This document shows, one piece after another, positions 13,345-23,600 of a stretch of DNA of 64,000 nt. Position 1 is the first letter of the stretch. Every line of letters begins with the position of its first letter. This DNA comes from Cardinalis cardinalis. Taxonomy: Eukaryota > Chordata > Aves > Passeriformes > Cardinalidae. Under the pieces are notes generated by a model. That model worked only from the letters and a program-made list of their open reading frames with translations, was not told where the DNA came from and ran no database searches. The translations under genes and the position numbers were made by a program. The DNA lies in assembly GCA_014549065.1 (NCBI GenBank), contig JACDOX010000106.1, positions 1,118,366-1,182,365 on the forward strand. Direction: 5' to 3'.

Positions 13345-14920
13345 GAGGAGAGGGATGGAGCTTTCTTCTCTGGGACCAACATTCCAAGCACAGGCCTACC
13401 CTTAGCAGGGAAAAGTGGGATCAAAGAGCTGAATTCTCTCTCTCTGAAGAAATCAAGCTTCCAAAAAGTGCCTTNTACCTGTGGCTGTGCTGGATCAGGA
13501 GATGGTGGAGCTCAGGGCGCGAGTGGTGAAGTGATGAACTCTGGCAATGGAGTTACTGACTCCAAGGCAGTTTTCAGGACTGTGGAAATGAAGAGCAAAA
13601 GCTGGATTTAACCATCACCCAATATCCCTGTACTGTATGTGATTTTGTAACGGATGCGTTTTACTACCAAAAAAAAATCAAATTCAGTGATTGAAATAAT
13701 ATAATTACCCGGGACTGGGATGTGCAAAAGGAGCCCTTTGGTTGCAGCAAATTATCTGAACCTGCCATTGCACTGCTGCCACATTAGGCACACCCCAGCG
13801 ATTGTAAAGGGAATCACTCATGATTATCCTAAAAATGGTATGAAAGTACCATTTCTGTTTAACCAGTACTACTCTGGAAAGTTAGTCCCTTATACTTGAG
13901 CANAAACAGTTTTAAAAAATACTGACTTGAAACATCAATTCAAGGTTTTCCTACTCTGAAAATAAGCCTTGTTGTTTAATATGAATCAGAACAGGTTTAG
14001 TATTTGCAGAACAGGTTGAATAAGCCTCGACTTAACTCCCAGTATGAGAACAGATGTGCTCAAGNACCTGCAGCAAACACCAGTGGCAGCTGGGAGCTGC
14101 CTGTGACTCATCAACTGCAAATGTCCCTCAAGGGCTAAGAAAAGGCCCCAGCCACAGAGCCAGGGGTGAGATGAGTCCTGGGAAAAAGAGCTAAACAGGA
14201 GCCAGGAGCTGCTCCGAGCAGTGAAATCAGGGCAGTGTTTAAGGGGTGCCACAGAGCTGTAGAACCCCATTTCCTGTGTGTGTGGGCTGGTAATTCCATC
14301 CACGGGAGCCTGTGTGGTTAAAGGTGCAGTATTTCTTTACACTGGCCCTGAANCGATGACAAAGTGTCCCGTGTGCTAAGATGAAGAAATGCTGAATTCT
14401 AATGTAACTGGGGTGTTCTTTTACAATATATTTATTTAATGTATTTATATTTATTTAATTTTTACTACAAAGTGGTATCAAATCCACGTGGTACAAGTAT
14501 GAAGCATGCCAAATCAGTCTTAATCAGTTTTGTCTTTATATTTAATCATCAGATAACAACTGGAAGAGGAAAGTGATACTGCATCTTTCAATGGAATAAA
14601 TTAAAGGAGAAATTAGAAAGTGAGAGTTGGTATGATTGTGCCATTGTGTCTTAAATAAATTATTGCTAGTAATACCCCATGTATGATGGGGTACGTACAG
14701 CTATTTTTCTGGAGATACTTTACAGGATGTTTTTTTCTTACTTCTACAGTGTGTGAGAGCAATTGACCTAAGAAGCCAAACTGTGCGGGTTTCATGTTCT
14801 AAAGCTTGAAAAAATGGTAATTTTACCTCAAAAGATTCAAAGCCTATTTCATATTTTTTGTACTTCTCATGTAAAGATCTTTTATAAATCTACTAAATAA
14901 AGACTCAGATTAAAACCCCA
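13345..14920 (+). other. ERN1: ERN1 3' UTR with AU-rich stretch and poly(A) signal
   Basis: Non-coding sequence follows the TGA at 13342-13344. An AU-rich block with overlapping ATTTA pentamers lies at about 14427-14461. An AATAAA hexamer at 14896-14901 is the likely main poly(A) signal, and a second AATAAA at 15267-15272 could serve a longer form. Transcript ends are inferred from the hexamers only. Confidence 0.6.
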
Positions 14921-15590
14921 CAGCTTTGAGTGCCATTGTGTGGCCAGGGAACCCAGCAGGCCTGGTGCTGGCAGAGCTGAGCAGGGAAGGGGCCAAGGCC
15001 CGCAGCAGCCTGGGCCTGCCGCCCTCGGGCAGGGACGCGTGCCCGTTTCGGAGCCCGCTCACACCATCTCCTGCCTGCTGGGCCAACAGCGCCTGCACGA
15101 GTTGTTCAGGTCGGGGGGAGCCTCCCTGAAGGCCCAAGAGCCTCGTTGGTTACTCTGACAGACCCCCAGGCACCAGCCCCCTCCAGCCTGGTGGCTGAGG
15201 CAGGTGCACAGCTGAGATAAAATGGCAGCACNTGGTGCTGCTGTGTGTGGTAAAGAAATACTCCTAAATAAAGAGTTTTGGTGAAACTGAGCTGGTGACT
15301 GATGACTTGCTTTACAGGAAACAGAAAGCCACTANGACAGTTCTGCTGCAGCCCAGCCTTCCTGGGCCCCAGTGGCACAGAGGGCTGGGCCGAGGAGCCG
15401 CTCCCAACCTCTCCACTGCTTGCTGGGGGGNCCTGGAGTGAGTAGGTAGCTCATATAGAGGGCAGTAAGCGAGAGGGATCTGAAAGCCTAAAATACAAAA
15501 CAAATATATTCCACACCCATTCTGACACCTGTTTTTGGTGAGGCTAAGGTTGTTGGATTTGTATCAGCAGCACCAATCAGCAGCAGCACT
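14921..15590. other. Spacer after ERN1 with GC-rich block
   Basis: The first 240 bases (about 14935-15160) are markedly GC-rich and the rest is mixed. ORFs on both strands overlap each other and none looks like a known protein. A GAAACAGAAA motif, matching the IRF-type core GAAANNGAAA, lies at 15318-15327. Confidence 0.5.
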
Positions 15591-15659
15591 CATGTGAAGT
15601 GGGTGGAGACTTGATAGCTCAAACCAGGAATGTTTGTCTAAAGCAGGTTCCCCGTTTTT

Positions 15660-16345
15660 ATTTCCGGAATAATTTTCAAGAGACGCGCAGGAGCTGCAGA
15701 ACACCCGCAGTGCTCAGACTGCTGCCCGTGCAGAGCCTGGCACCACAGGTCTTGGAGCACCTTCCCTCCCTTCCTCCTCTGGAAAGCTTTCCGTGCGGGC
15801 AGACCGCGCTGGGGACACTCGGCCACCCGCGGGCTCTGCAAGGTAAGCTCTCCGTGCGCTGCCGCGGGCTCATTCTCAGCAGGGCGGGTTGCTTTACAGG
15901 GAGCGGCTTTAACGGAAAGTGAGCCTGTGCCTCCACTGCCGCCCGTCCAGCTCTGTGCCCCCGGCCACCCCACGGGGCTGGGAGCTGCTCGGCAGCGCCC
16001 GCGGGACTGTGCGAGCAGCTCGGAGGCGGGAGGCGGGCGCAGACTGCTCTGCCCGCAGCTGCACTCCGTCCGTGCCCACGCGTGCAGCCCGGGGTACCCA
16101 GAGCCCCCTGGAGCACAAACCCCGGCTGCTCCTAGATCCAGGGGGGATCAGGGACCCTCCAGCCGTGCTGCCCCAGCCTTGCCCAGCTCTGCTCAGCCTC
16201 CGTTCCAGTTTCGATTCCCCGGCAAGGCTCTGTGTTCTGAAGCGCTTTCCTGACGTCAGCTGTCACCGCGGGCTGGGGCAGAGAGAAAAGGGCGGGACGG
16301 GATTCCACAGTACAAGCCCAGCCCTGGGACGTCGCCAAAGGCACT
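15660..16345 (+). promoter_or_regulatory. CpG-rich promoter-like block, probable start of the SAMD9-like transcript
   Basis: The block is dense in CpG against AT-rich surroundings. It carries a strong splice donor at 15843 (CAAG then GTAAGC), which would end a first non-coding exon at 15842. It also holds an ISRE-like AGTTTCGATTCCCC at 16207-16220, a palindromic CRE TGACGTCA at 16251-16258 and a GC box near 16290. The next plus-strand gene is the SAMD9-like gene, whose start exon at 18397 has its own acceptor and therefore needs an upstream exon. Assigning this promoter to that gene is inference. It could instead serve the unidentified ORF at 16467. Confidence 0.5.
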
Positions 16346-16466
16346 GAAAGATCAGTATTTCAGGGACATTTTTAGCCCCCTTTCTCGGGGAAGGCTGCAC
16401 CAAGTGTCAGTGGAAATCCGTCTCCCACCATTTTCATAACCAGCCTGTTCACACTTACTCTGAGGG

Positions 16467-16964
16467 ATGCCTTACACCTACAGCACATCAGGGCAGTCCA
16501 GTAGCAGGCTCCCCTCTCAGAGCCTCCTGCTCACACCAAAGCTCCAGCCATGTTTGTGCCTCAGCCAAGGCTTCCACAGGGCTGACTGGATGCAGAAATG
16601 GTTAACGTTCACTTGTTGCCTTTCTCCAGCATTCCCTGCTCTCCCGGAGCGCTATCTCCCCAGACCACCCCCTTCTGCTGAACCGACCTCCTGCCAAGGT
16701 TTTCTCCTTTCCCCAGTCACCACCATTACACCTGCAGATATTGTGGAGACCTCGACCAGCTGTACAGCTCCTTTGACACTTGCTGAGAGCACAGCTGCAG
16801 GGGTGGAGCTGGCTAAACCAGAGTTGAGTCTCCCCACTACAGTAAGAGAAGAAACAGCAGCACCACCACAGTGCACCTTTTGCTGTGACCCGGTGACCGG
16901 GCTGTGGATGGTCACTGCTGACTGTGAATGCCACACTGAGCAGGTGTATTTAACCGGTGATTAA
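16467..16964 (+). CDS. Unidentified 165-codon ORF
   Basis: An ATG-initiated ORF runs to TAA at 16962-16964. I do not recognise it. It is Thr/Ser/Pro/Ala-rich, with a Cys-containing end (CTFCCDP ... DCECH) and no predicted membrane segment. A good acceptor (TTTCTCCAG) ends near 16628 inside it, and AATAAA follows at 17028-17033, so the part after 16629 could be a terminal exon of a transcript starting in the CpG block. The sequence is GC-rich and antisense ORFs overlap, so a chance ORF is equally possible. Confidence 0.25.
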   Translation: MPYTYSTSGQSSSRLPSQSLLLTPKLQPCLCLSQGFHRADWMQKWLTFTCCLSPAFPALPERYLPRPPPSAEPTSCQGFLLSPVTTITPADIVETSTSCTAPLTLAESTAAGVELAKPELSLPTTVREETAAPPQCTFCCDPVTGLWMVTADCECHTEQVYLTGD

Positions 16965-17083
16965 TGGATATGCTTCTTGCTAACGAAATTGTAACTATAT
17001 CAATATTTTTTAAAATAATTGTTACTAAATAAAAACAAAGTATATATGATTAGTGTTACAAAGCAGACGGGTCCCTTTGCGCA

Positions 17084-17771
17084 TGTTATATGTCAAAAAC
17101 AAGATGTAGGCTGTAGTACTCAGATAAGCAAGATCCCAAAACAGAATTGGCCTTGGGACGAACAAAGGTGGGACAATTCCCAAAGCAGAATTGGCTGTGG
17201 GATGAGCAAAGCTGGGACAATTTCAGATATGGAATCTAAAGTAGTGGCTTTATCTATGAAATAATAAGGCTTATTTGGAACATACTATTTACTTACATTA
17301 CACAAAGCTTAATGTGCATGTGCAACCTGTAAGGCTATTCAGGGGATAGCGAGGAAGACGGCAAGCCTTCCTCCGAAAAGACCACCAGAGCCAGGAGACC
17401 CCCTAACAACAAATGGAACGTGTGCTGTGCAGTATAGTGATGTAGATTTCAATATTTGAAAATAGGAGGAGGTTTGCAGGAAAATATTGATGAATATGTA
17501 TTAGCATGCAGTAGATAAGTTGAGTTTGGATTCCTTTGTTTCATACGTGAGGCAGGGTAAGAAACCCTCCCCATACCCCGGTNGGTTTTGCTTATGCTTT
17601 ATACAAACCTTAATCATGCTTAAGTAATCACTGCCAAATTTCTGTANATGCTTGATTATATTTAATATACTTGATTGTATTCATTCATATAAAATTGCTG
17701 CTCAGTTACAATTGCTGCTAAATTAAATTTCGTTGTTTATTAAATTAGACATATAGAACTTCATTCATAAC
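17084..17771 (+). mobile_element. LTR-like insertion (possible solo endogenous retroviral LTR)
   Basis: The segment is bounded by short inverted termini TGTTAT (17084-17089) and ATAACA (17766-17771). Its composition differs from the flanks, it is non-coding, and its 690-base length fits a solo LTR. It contains a 44-base tandem duplication (17135-17178 and 17179-17222). I could not find a matching target-site duplication, so ends and class are uncertain. It lies in the presumed 5' intron of the SAMD9-like gene. Confidence 0.35.
17135..17222 (+). repeat. 44-base tandem duplication, two copies
   Basis: Two head-to-tail copies each begin CCCAAA and contain CAGAATTGG, a TGGGA block and TGGGACAATT. 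They differ at a handful of positions, so the duplication is not recent. Confidence 0.8.
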
Positions 17772-18396
17772 AAACCCATTCCTCCTGCAGTACAGAACAG
17801 GCTGTCCGTGCTACCACTCATCTCTGAACCCCTGGAATGGAGGCTGGGCACAGGAAGGANGTCATGACTCAGGGGAGGACACCCCACTAAACAGAAAACC
17901 TTCTGCTGGGTGGGGAAGTGAGTCAAACTGCTTCCTGGAAGTTTTGGTAAGCAGCAGAACAGATGTGGGAAAAGAGAAGAAGCAGGGGAGAGTGCACCCA
18001 TGAAAAAAGAGCGGGGAAAAAGCAAGTGTGAGGGAACTAAAGCAGGGAAAGTGAGGAAAAGCAATAAAAAGTAAGAGATAGAACCTGGGGGATACAGTGG
18101 TGAGGGGCCTCCTTTTCTGCAGTTTGTAACAGAAGGAACTGTTGGGCTCAGCTGTCAGCACAAACCTCTACAGCAACCCCCTACTTCTGTCACATCCACG
18201 TGTGTGTCAGAGGCAGGAGCCTTCACACAGGCACACAGAAGCAGCACAGCTGGCAAGAACAGGCCTTTAGAGGTACAGAAATGACCTTGGACAAAAAGGT
18301 GGGGAGGAAGTTGGGAAAACAGAACACCAAAGTCNGCTTGAACTATCACAGGAAGGTGAACTGTAAATCTGAAGATTTACTTTTTCCCCCTTCTAG
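17772..18396 (+). other. Non-coding stretch before the SAMD9-like start exon
   Basis: Purine-rich sequence (17880-18080 is largely A/G) with no convincing exon until the acceptor at 18395-18396. Confidence 0.4.
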
Positions 18397-18441
18397 GGTT
18401 TTGTTCATTAACAGCAGGATTTCCTTCCGCAAAGACAATGG
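18397..18441 (+). other. SAMD9L-like: Start exon of the SAMD9-like gene (5' UTR plus ATG-G)
   Basis: A 45-base exon lies between a strong pyrimidine-tract acceptor (TTTTTCCCCCTTCTAG) and a donor GTATGT at 18442. Its last four bases are ATGG (ATG at 18438-18440) in an excellent Kozak context (ACAATGG). Joining the final G to AT at 18940 restores an Asp codon and the exact frame of the SAM domain, giving an N-terminus MDYKTLPVREW. Family members begin with a similar short leader before the W of the SAM domain. Confidence 0.8.
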
Positions 18442-21400
18442 GTATGTATTGCTTTCAGAAAATTTCTACTTTGNATGTAGCAATTTGCTTTTTCAAATCT
18501 GCATTTGAAGGATTTCTCTCTAGTGGGGAACTAATCAGTACTCATCATCTTAGAGTTTGTATTGATGCTATCTTTATTTAGGATAAAATAATCAGACTCA
18601 AGTGCTAAATGATCTACCCAAACCTGTCCAGTTTAGGGAACCCAGCCCTGTCAATTCCCATAAACCTTATTATTCCCCGCAAAAACCATTTTGGGTTATT
18701 TCCTTGACACCCTTTGAGGATCATTTCCAAGTCTCCTTCCTAGTTTCCTGCTTTGCTGATTTATTAGTCTTGCACCATTTAGAATTGCTTCTGATTAAGT
18801 TTACGGATACTTTGTCATCAGAAGTGACATATTTAGGACCTGCTCTCTCCCTGTGACTGGTAGAAAGAAAAGAATCTAACATTCAGTGTGGCCAAACAAA
18901 CATCAGTAAGTATTAGTAATACATGATTTTAACTTCTAGATTACAAAACGTTACCTGTGAGAGAATGGGTTGAGAACCACGTCAAATGCTGGCTGGAATC
19001 TACCGGAATCAAGAAGGAGTATGTAGATAAACTACATGCAGAAGAAGTGACAGGTCCAGCACTAATGGAACTGGATGAGTCTTTCCTCAAAGACATAGGA
19101 ATGAAGAAAGGCCAAATCCAGATCTTAATCCACAAGAGAAATGAACTTTTGCAGCTCCAGGGCAATGCACAGCAAGCTGAGGACTCCAGCAGCAAAACAC
19201 CCGACAGAAGGGAGGCAAAAACAGGCCCAGCCAGAGCCAGCACTGGCCCTGCTCAGGGCACGGCAAGTGGAGGCAGCTCTGGTGCTGTGGGTACCACCAG
19301 CAGCGAGAACACAGCTCCTACTTNCGGCAAGAAGCCAAAAAGCAGCAAGAAATCCCAGCTTCCAAGTGCTGATGAAGTTTTAGAGGTGAGAAACTGTCGG
19401 CCATTTAGAAGTCAAAATACCGATTTCAAATATGTGAAGGACACAGTTCTTGCTCCAGAATCAGGAGTCAGTGATTTAATCATCCCCTGCCACGAATACA
19501 AATCCTGTGACACTGCTGCAGAACTGAACAAACAGCAGCTGCAATCAAAATTTGCCTCTGAAGTGATACGATTTGCTTCGGCCTGCATGAACATTCGAAC
19601 AAATGGCACCATCCATTTTGGTGTCATGGACAGTGTTGAGGACAAGGGCTGGAAACACGGACAGATCGTTGGCATAAAGGTCAAAAACCGAGAAGACTTT
19701 GTTGATGCACTGGATTATATAGAAAAGTGCTTTTGCAATAATTTACAAGAAATCGCAAGGAAATGTATTCACCCACCTGTGTTTGTTGAAGTAATTTCAA
19801 GAGACTCTCAAGAACAAAGGTTTGTAGTGGAGGTTGACATTGAACCAACATTCAGCTTGGTAAAGAACAATTGTTTTGAAGTTTATTTGCCCAAATACAA
19901 CGAAAGCANTCAGAAGGTGATCCTGACCAAAGAACCAGCTCTCTACCAGCGACTGGGAGCAAAGTCTGAGCCAGTGCAGCGCAGCAAACTCACGGCTTTC
20001 ATTCAAGCCACACCAGACAGGGATGCTCAAAGACAAAGCGCTGAGCTCTCCAGCACACAAGTACCTACAGAAATACCTCAAGATTTAGGAAGAAAGTTAT
20101 CAATTCTATTAAATGATGGCAAAAGCTACATGGATGGTTCCCTACGGTACATCCTTGTCACAAACAGATGTGAACAGGATAATTTGAACTACATCAGCTT
20201 TTTAATGCACTTGAACATTTTCTGTGTCTTTGACTTTGATGAACATTCTAATGTGTCAGGGCTGTACAGCAAATACAAAGAGCACCATGAAACAAGTTCT
20301 TATTTCTTACAGGATTTTTTCAAAGAAATTAAGACTGATAATTCTCCCTGTCAGAAACTGTTTGATCAGACCAGCTGGATATTCTGCAATGGGCGCAGTG
20401 ACTTCCTTGGGGATGAGAAAGCTTGTGATGAAAACACATGGATTAGAACAAAAAAAAAATACCTGAAGAAAGTAATTAATTGTATCTGTGAGGAAATTCT
20501 GCCGGAGGGCTCTTTCATTGTGCTTTTTCTATTGCTGTCACCAGTGCAGAAACCACTTGTGGACACTTTTCAGGAATTCTATACAGAGATGAATGGCATG
20601 GAGTACATCATCTGCATTGCAGAGTCCAGAGACAATTACANGAAGTGGGCTAATCTAGCTCAGGAATCCTGCAGCATTGGGACCCTGGAACAATGCAGTA
20701 TTGTGGGTATGAAGCTCAGTCACGTAGATGCCACCATCCAATCAATGCTGCCTTCTACAGCCCAACCCAGACACCTGCCAGCTTCCACTGGAGGCGTGTG
20801 TACACTTCCCTTGCGGGAAGAAGAGAAATTGTGTTCCCTGGAAATTCTTTGTGCTGACCAATGTGATGATACCAAATTAAATCTTTGGACTGAAAAACAA
20901 AAACAAGAAATAGAACAAGATTTTTACCGTGGGAGAAAAATCACGTGGGAAAACTTGTGGCTTTCTGATAATAAACTCTGTGGGGACATCATTGAACGTG
21001 AAGCATGTGCAGAGGCAAGCAGACTGCTGGATGGCATTTTACGAGGAGGTGGACACAATTATTCTGTGGCTAAACTAAAGATATTTCACCATCCTGGGAG
21101 TGGNGGAAGCACAATAGCACGGCAAGTTCTATGGAGAAGCAGAAAGCGTTTCAGATGTGCTGTTATCAAGACCTCCTATTCACCCTCAACTGTTTGTAAT
21201 CATGTGCTCGCCCTTAGAGATTATGAAGAAAAGGAAATCACTCACTGCTTTCCTGTGCTGCTCCTGATCGAAGATTACGATGACGAGTACTTTGATGAAC
21301 TACAGAGTGAGTTAAAGGAGGCTGTAGCAGCCAGGAGAATGAATACCTCCAGGCCTTACTTCATCCTCATATGCTGCAGACGATACAACGACCCTGAAAG

Positions 21401-23600
21401 GCTTTGCAAGGCTTCGCCACTGGACACAGTTGCTGTCACTCACAAACTGACAGAGTCAGAGAAAAATCTGTTTAACACCAAACTTGGGAAACTGCAGGAG
21501 AAATATTCTGAGCCAGAATTTATACTTACGTTTGTGCTGATGTGTGAGGAGTTCAATAAAACATATGTGTCAGACATGGTAGAGCACATCCTGCAAGGCA
21601 TCGACCCTTCCTCCCGTGACACCTGCTTGATGCGTTACATTGCTCTGCTCAACTGCTATGTACCAAATTCATACCTTTCACTGTCACACTGTGAGGCTTT
21701 TCTGGGCCTGGGGGCATTTACAGAGAGGAAAGCAAGAGCATACGATTTCAAACATCACTTGAGTGAACAAGCAAGAATGATTTTTATTGAGCTAAGGGAA
21801 AGCACCACTTATATTTCAACTATTCGGATAATACACTGCCTGGTTGCCAAAGAAATTCTGCATCAGCTTTCAGGGAATCAATCACTAAGTCAACTTGCAA
21901 CAAATCTTCTTCAGGAAAAGACACTCTTTGAAAACAGATTTGGACAAAAAGAATTTATAAAGTTTATCAGACATCTGTTTATTCGACGTGATAAAAGAAG
22001 CAGGGGTGACAATACTGATACTCTCTTCTCCCCATTCATTGAACAAGTCTGTGAAGCTGAAGACTGTGAAAAAGCCATTGGTGTTTTAAAAGCTGCATAT
22101 GAACTCCTTGGAAAAGATCCTTTTTTTGCCCAGCAGCTTGCCAGACTAAATTACAGCAATGAAAAATTNGAAGATGCTGAATACTGGGCAAAGGTTGCAA
22201 AATCACATTTGCCAACTGATTCTTTTATTTTGGATACAGAAGGTCAAGTCTACAGGAGATGGTTTAGTTTCACTGTGGATAAAATGACAGAGGAAGATAC
22301 TCCTGAAAGGATCACTGAGAAGATATTACTTGCTCTTGAAGCTATGAAATGCTTCAGGGCTGCACAACAGGCAGCAAAGGAAGAACGTGAAAGTATGAAC
22401 AACGCTGGCTATTATGGAGAAGTAGAAGTAGGTTGTCGCCTTCTTCGATTTTTATCCACACTGCCTGTATTCCACAGAAGTCCAGAGGGGGAACATCCTG
22501 AGCTTGTGAAATATCTCACCACAGATTACATTCCTGAAGACATAAAAAGAGAATGGGGAAGGCTTCATTCCCGCTTGAAAGGCTTGCGCCAGAACCTGTA
22601 CAATGCTCTGGAATGGATTTCAGAAGAACTAAGTTACTTCCAAACAGATCAAAACCAAGAGAAGGATGATGAAAATGATGATAAGGAAGAACAAATTCAT
22701 AATCCAAGAAAATGGCTGAGAAAGCAAGCAGCTGTATACGCTAAATTCTTCATCTCAGCAACACTTCTAGATGACAGCAACAATGGTCCTGACACGCAGC
22801 TCATGAGACACATGAGTATTTATGGGAGTGGTGGAGGAAATGTCACCAATATCCTGTCTTTCTTAACAGATAAGAAAGAGAACAGGTCAGCCGAAAAGCT
22901 AGAAAGGATCCTTAGTTTCTATCCAGAAAACCCGCTGAGGAACAGGCTGGAGGACAATGATTTGATCAATTTTATCTTGTGCCACATCACATTAGCCTGC
23001 TTAGCACCAGGATCTGCCAAACTCCTTCCACTGCCAACTCTTCGTGAGCTCAGTCTAAGATTCTTCAAAGGAAAGAAACAATTTCCAGCAAGTGCCTATT
23101 TTTTGCTCACCTTGCTGTACTGGCCAGATGAGGCATTAGACAAAGAGCCTAATCCCGTTAATGATGAAATTTTAACTTCAGCCCTTCAAACCCTGAAACG
23201 CTTATATGACATCAAAAGGAAAGATGTTCCTACCAGAAAGAAAAGAATCTACACCCATTTTTTTCTGGGAAAGGGCTATGGCTTAAGTAAGATAGTGCAC
23301 AAAACTAAAATTGACAAGTTGATGGTGGGGTCCTTAGATGAGAGGAGAACGAAGTGGCAGCATGGAACTGTATGGAATATTCCCAAAATTCGTGACAATC
23401 TCAAAAGAGTTTCTGGCTGGTCCAAGGACAGAAATTTATTTATACGAGGTCACGGGAAGGAACTCCCTGTCTTGCCACTCCATCATGAATCAGCACCTGC
23501 TGGAAATGAAAATGTGACCTTTTATTTAGGCTTTTCATTTTATGGTCTTGTTGCTTTCGATGTTGAGGTTGAAAATGATCCAGCCATCAAAAGAACCTAA
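18438..23600 (+). CDS. SAMD9L-like: SAMD9/SAMD9L-like protein, two coding exons, intact
   Basis: SAMD9-family proteins are large cytosolic, interferon-linked antiviral and growth-restraining factors. Coding exons are 18438-18441 and 18940-23600, giving 1554 residues (human SAMD9 and SAMD9L about 1585). Visible in order: SAM domain (about 8-70, WVENHVKCWLES ... LKDIGMKKG); Ser/Ala/Gly-rich linker with a Lys cluster (about 75-145); Schlafen/AlbA-like nucleic-acid-binding domain (about 185-315, with EVIRFASACMN and NGTIHFGV); a region matching the SIR2-like part (about 390-545); P-loop NTPase (GSGGST near 721, acidic strand VLLLIEDYDDE near 775); helical, TPR-like middle; and an OB-fold-like C-terminus (about 1480-1554). 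There is no internal stop. The open frame first meets GTG at 18957, which is not the start: in-frame TAA at 18930-18932 blocks extension, and the ATG is in the preceding exon. In human the family is at 7q21, not near ERN1, so this is probably a separate paralogue. Confidence 0.92.
18442..18939 (+). other. SAMD9L-like: Phase-1 intron of the SAMD9-like gene
   Basis: Donor GTATGT and acceptor TTTTAACTTCTAG bound a 498-base intron that splits the second codon after its first base. I see no other feature in it. Confidence 0.75.

Noticed and set aside
14350..14400. Possible C/D-box snoRNA (CGATGA followed by CTGA)
   Set aside because: The C box is imperfect, there is no terminal stem, and the location is an exon/3' UTR rather than an intron.
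18957..18959. GTG as the start of the SAMD9-like protein
   Set aside because: A GTG start is not expected in a vertebrate nuclear gene, and the upstream ATG-G exon restores the expected N-terminus in frame.
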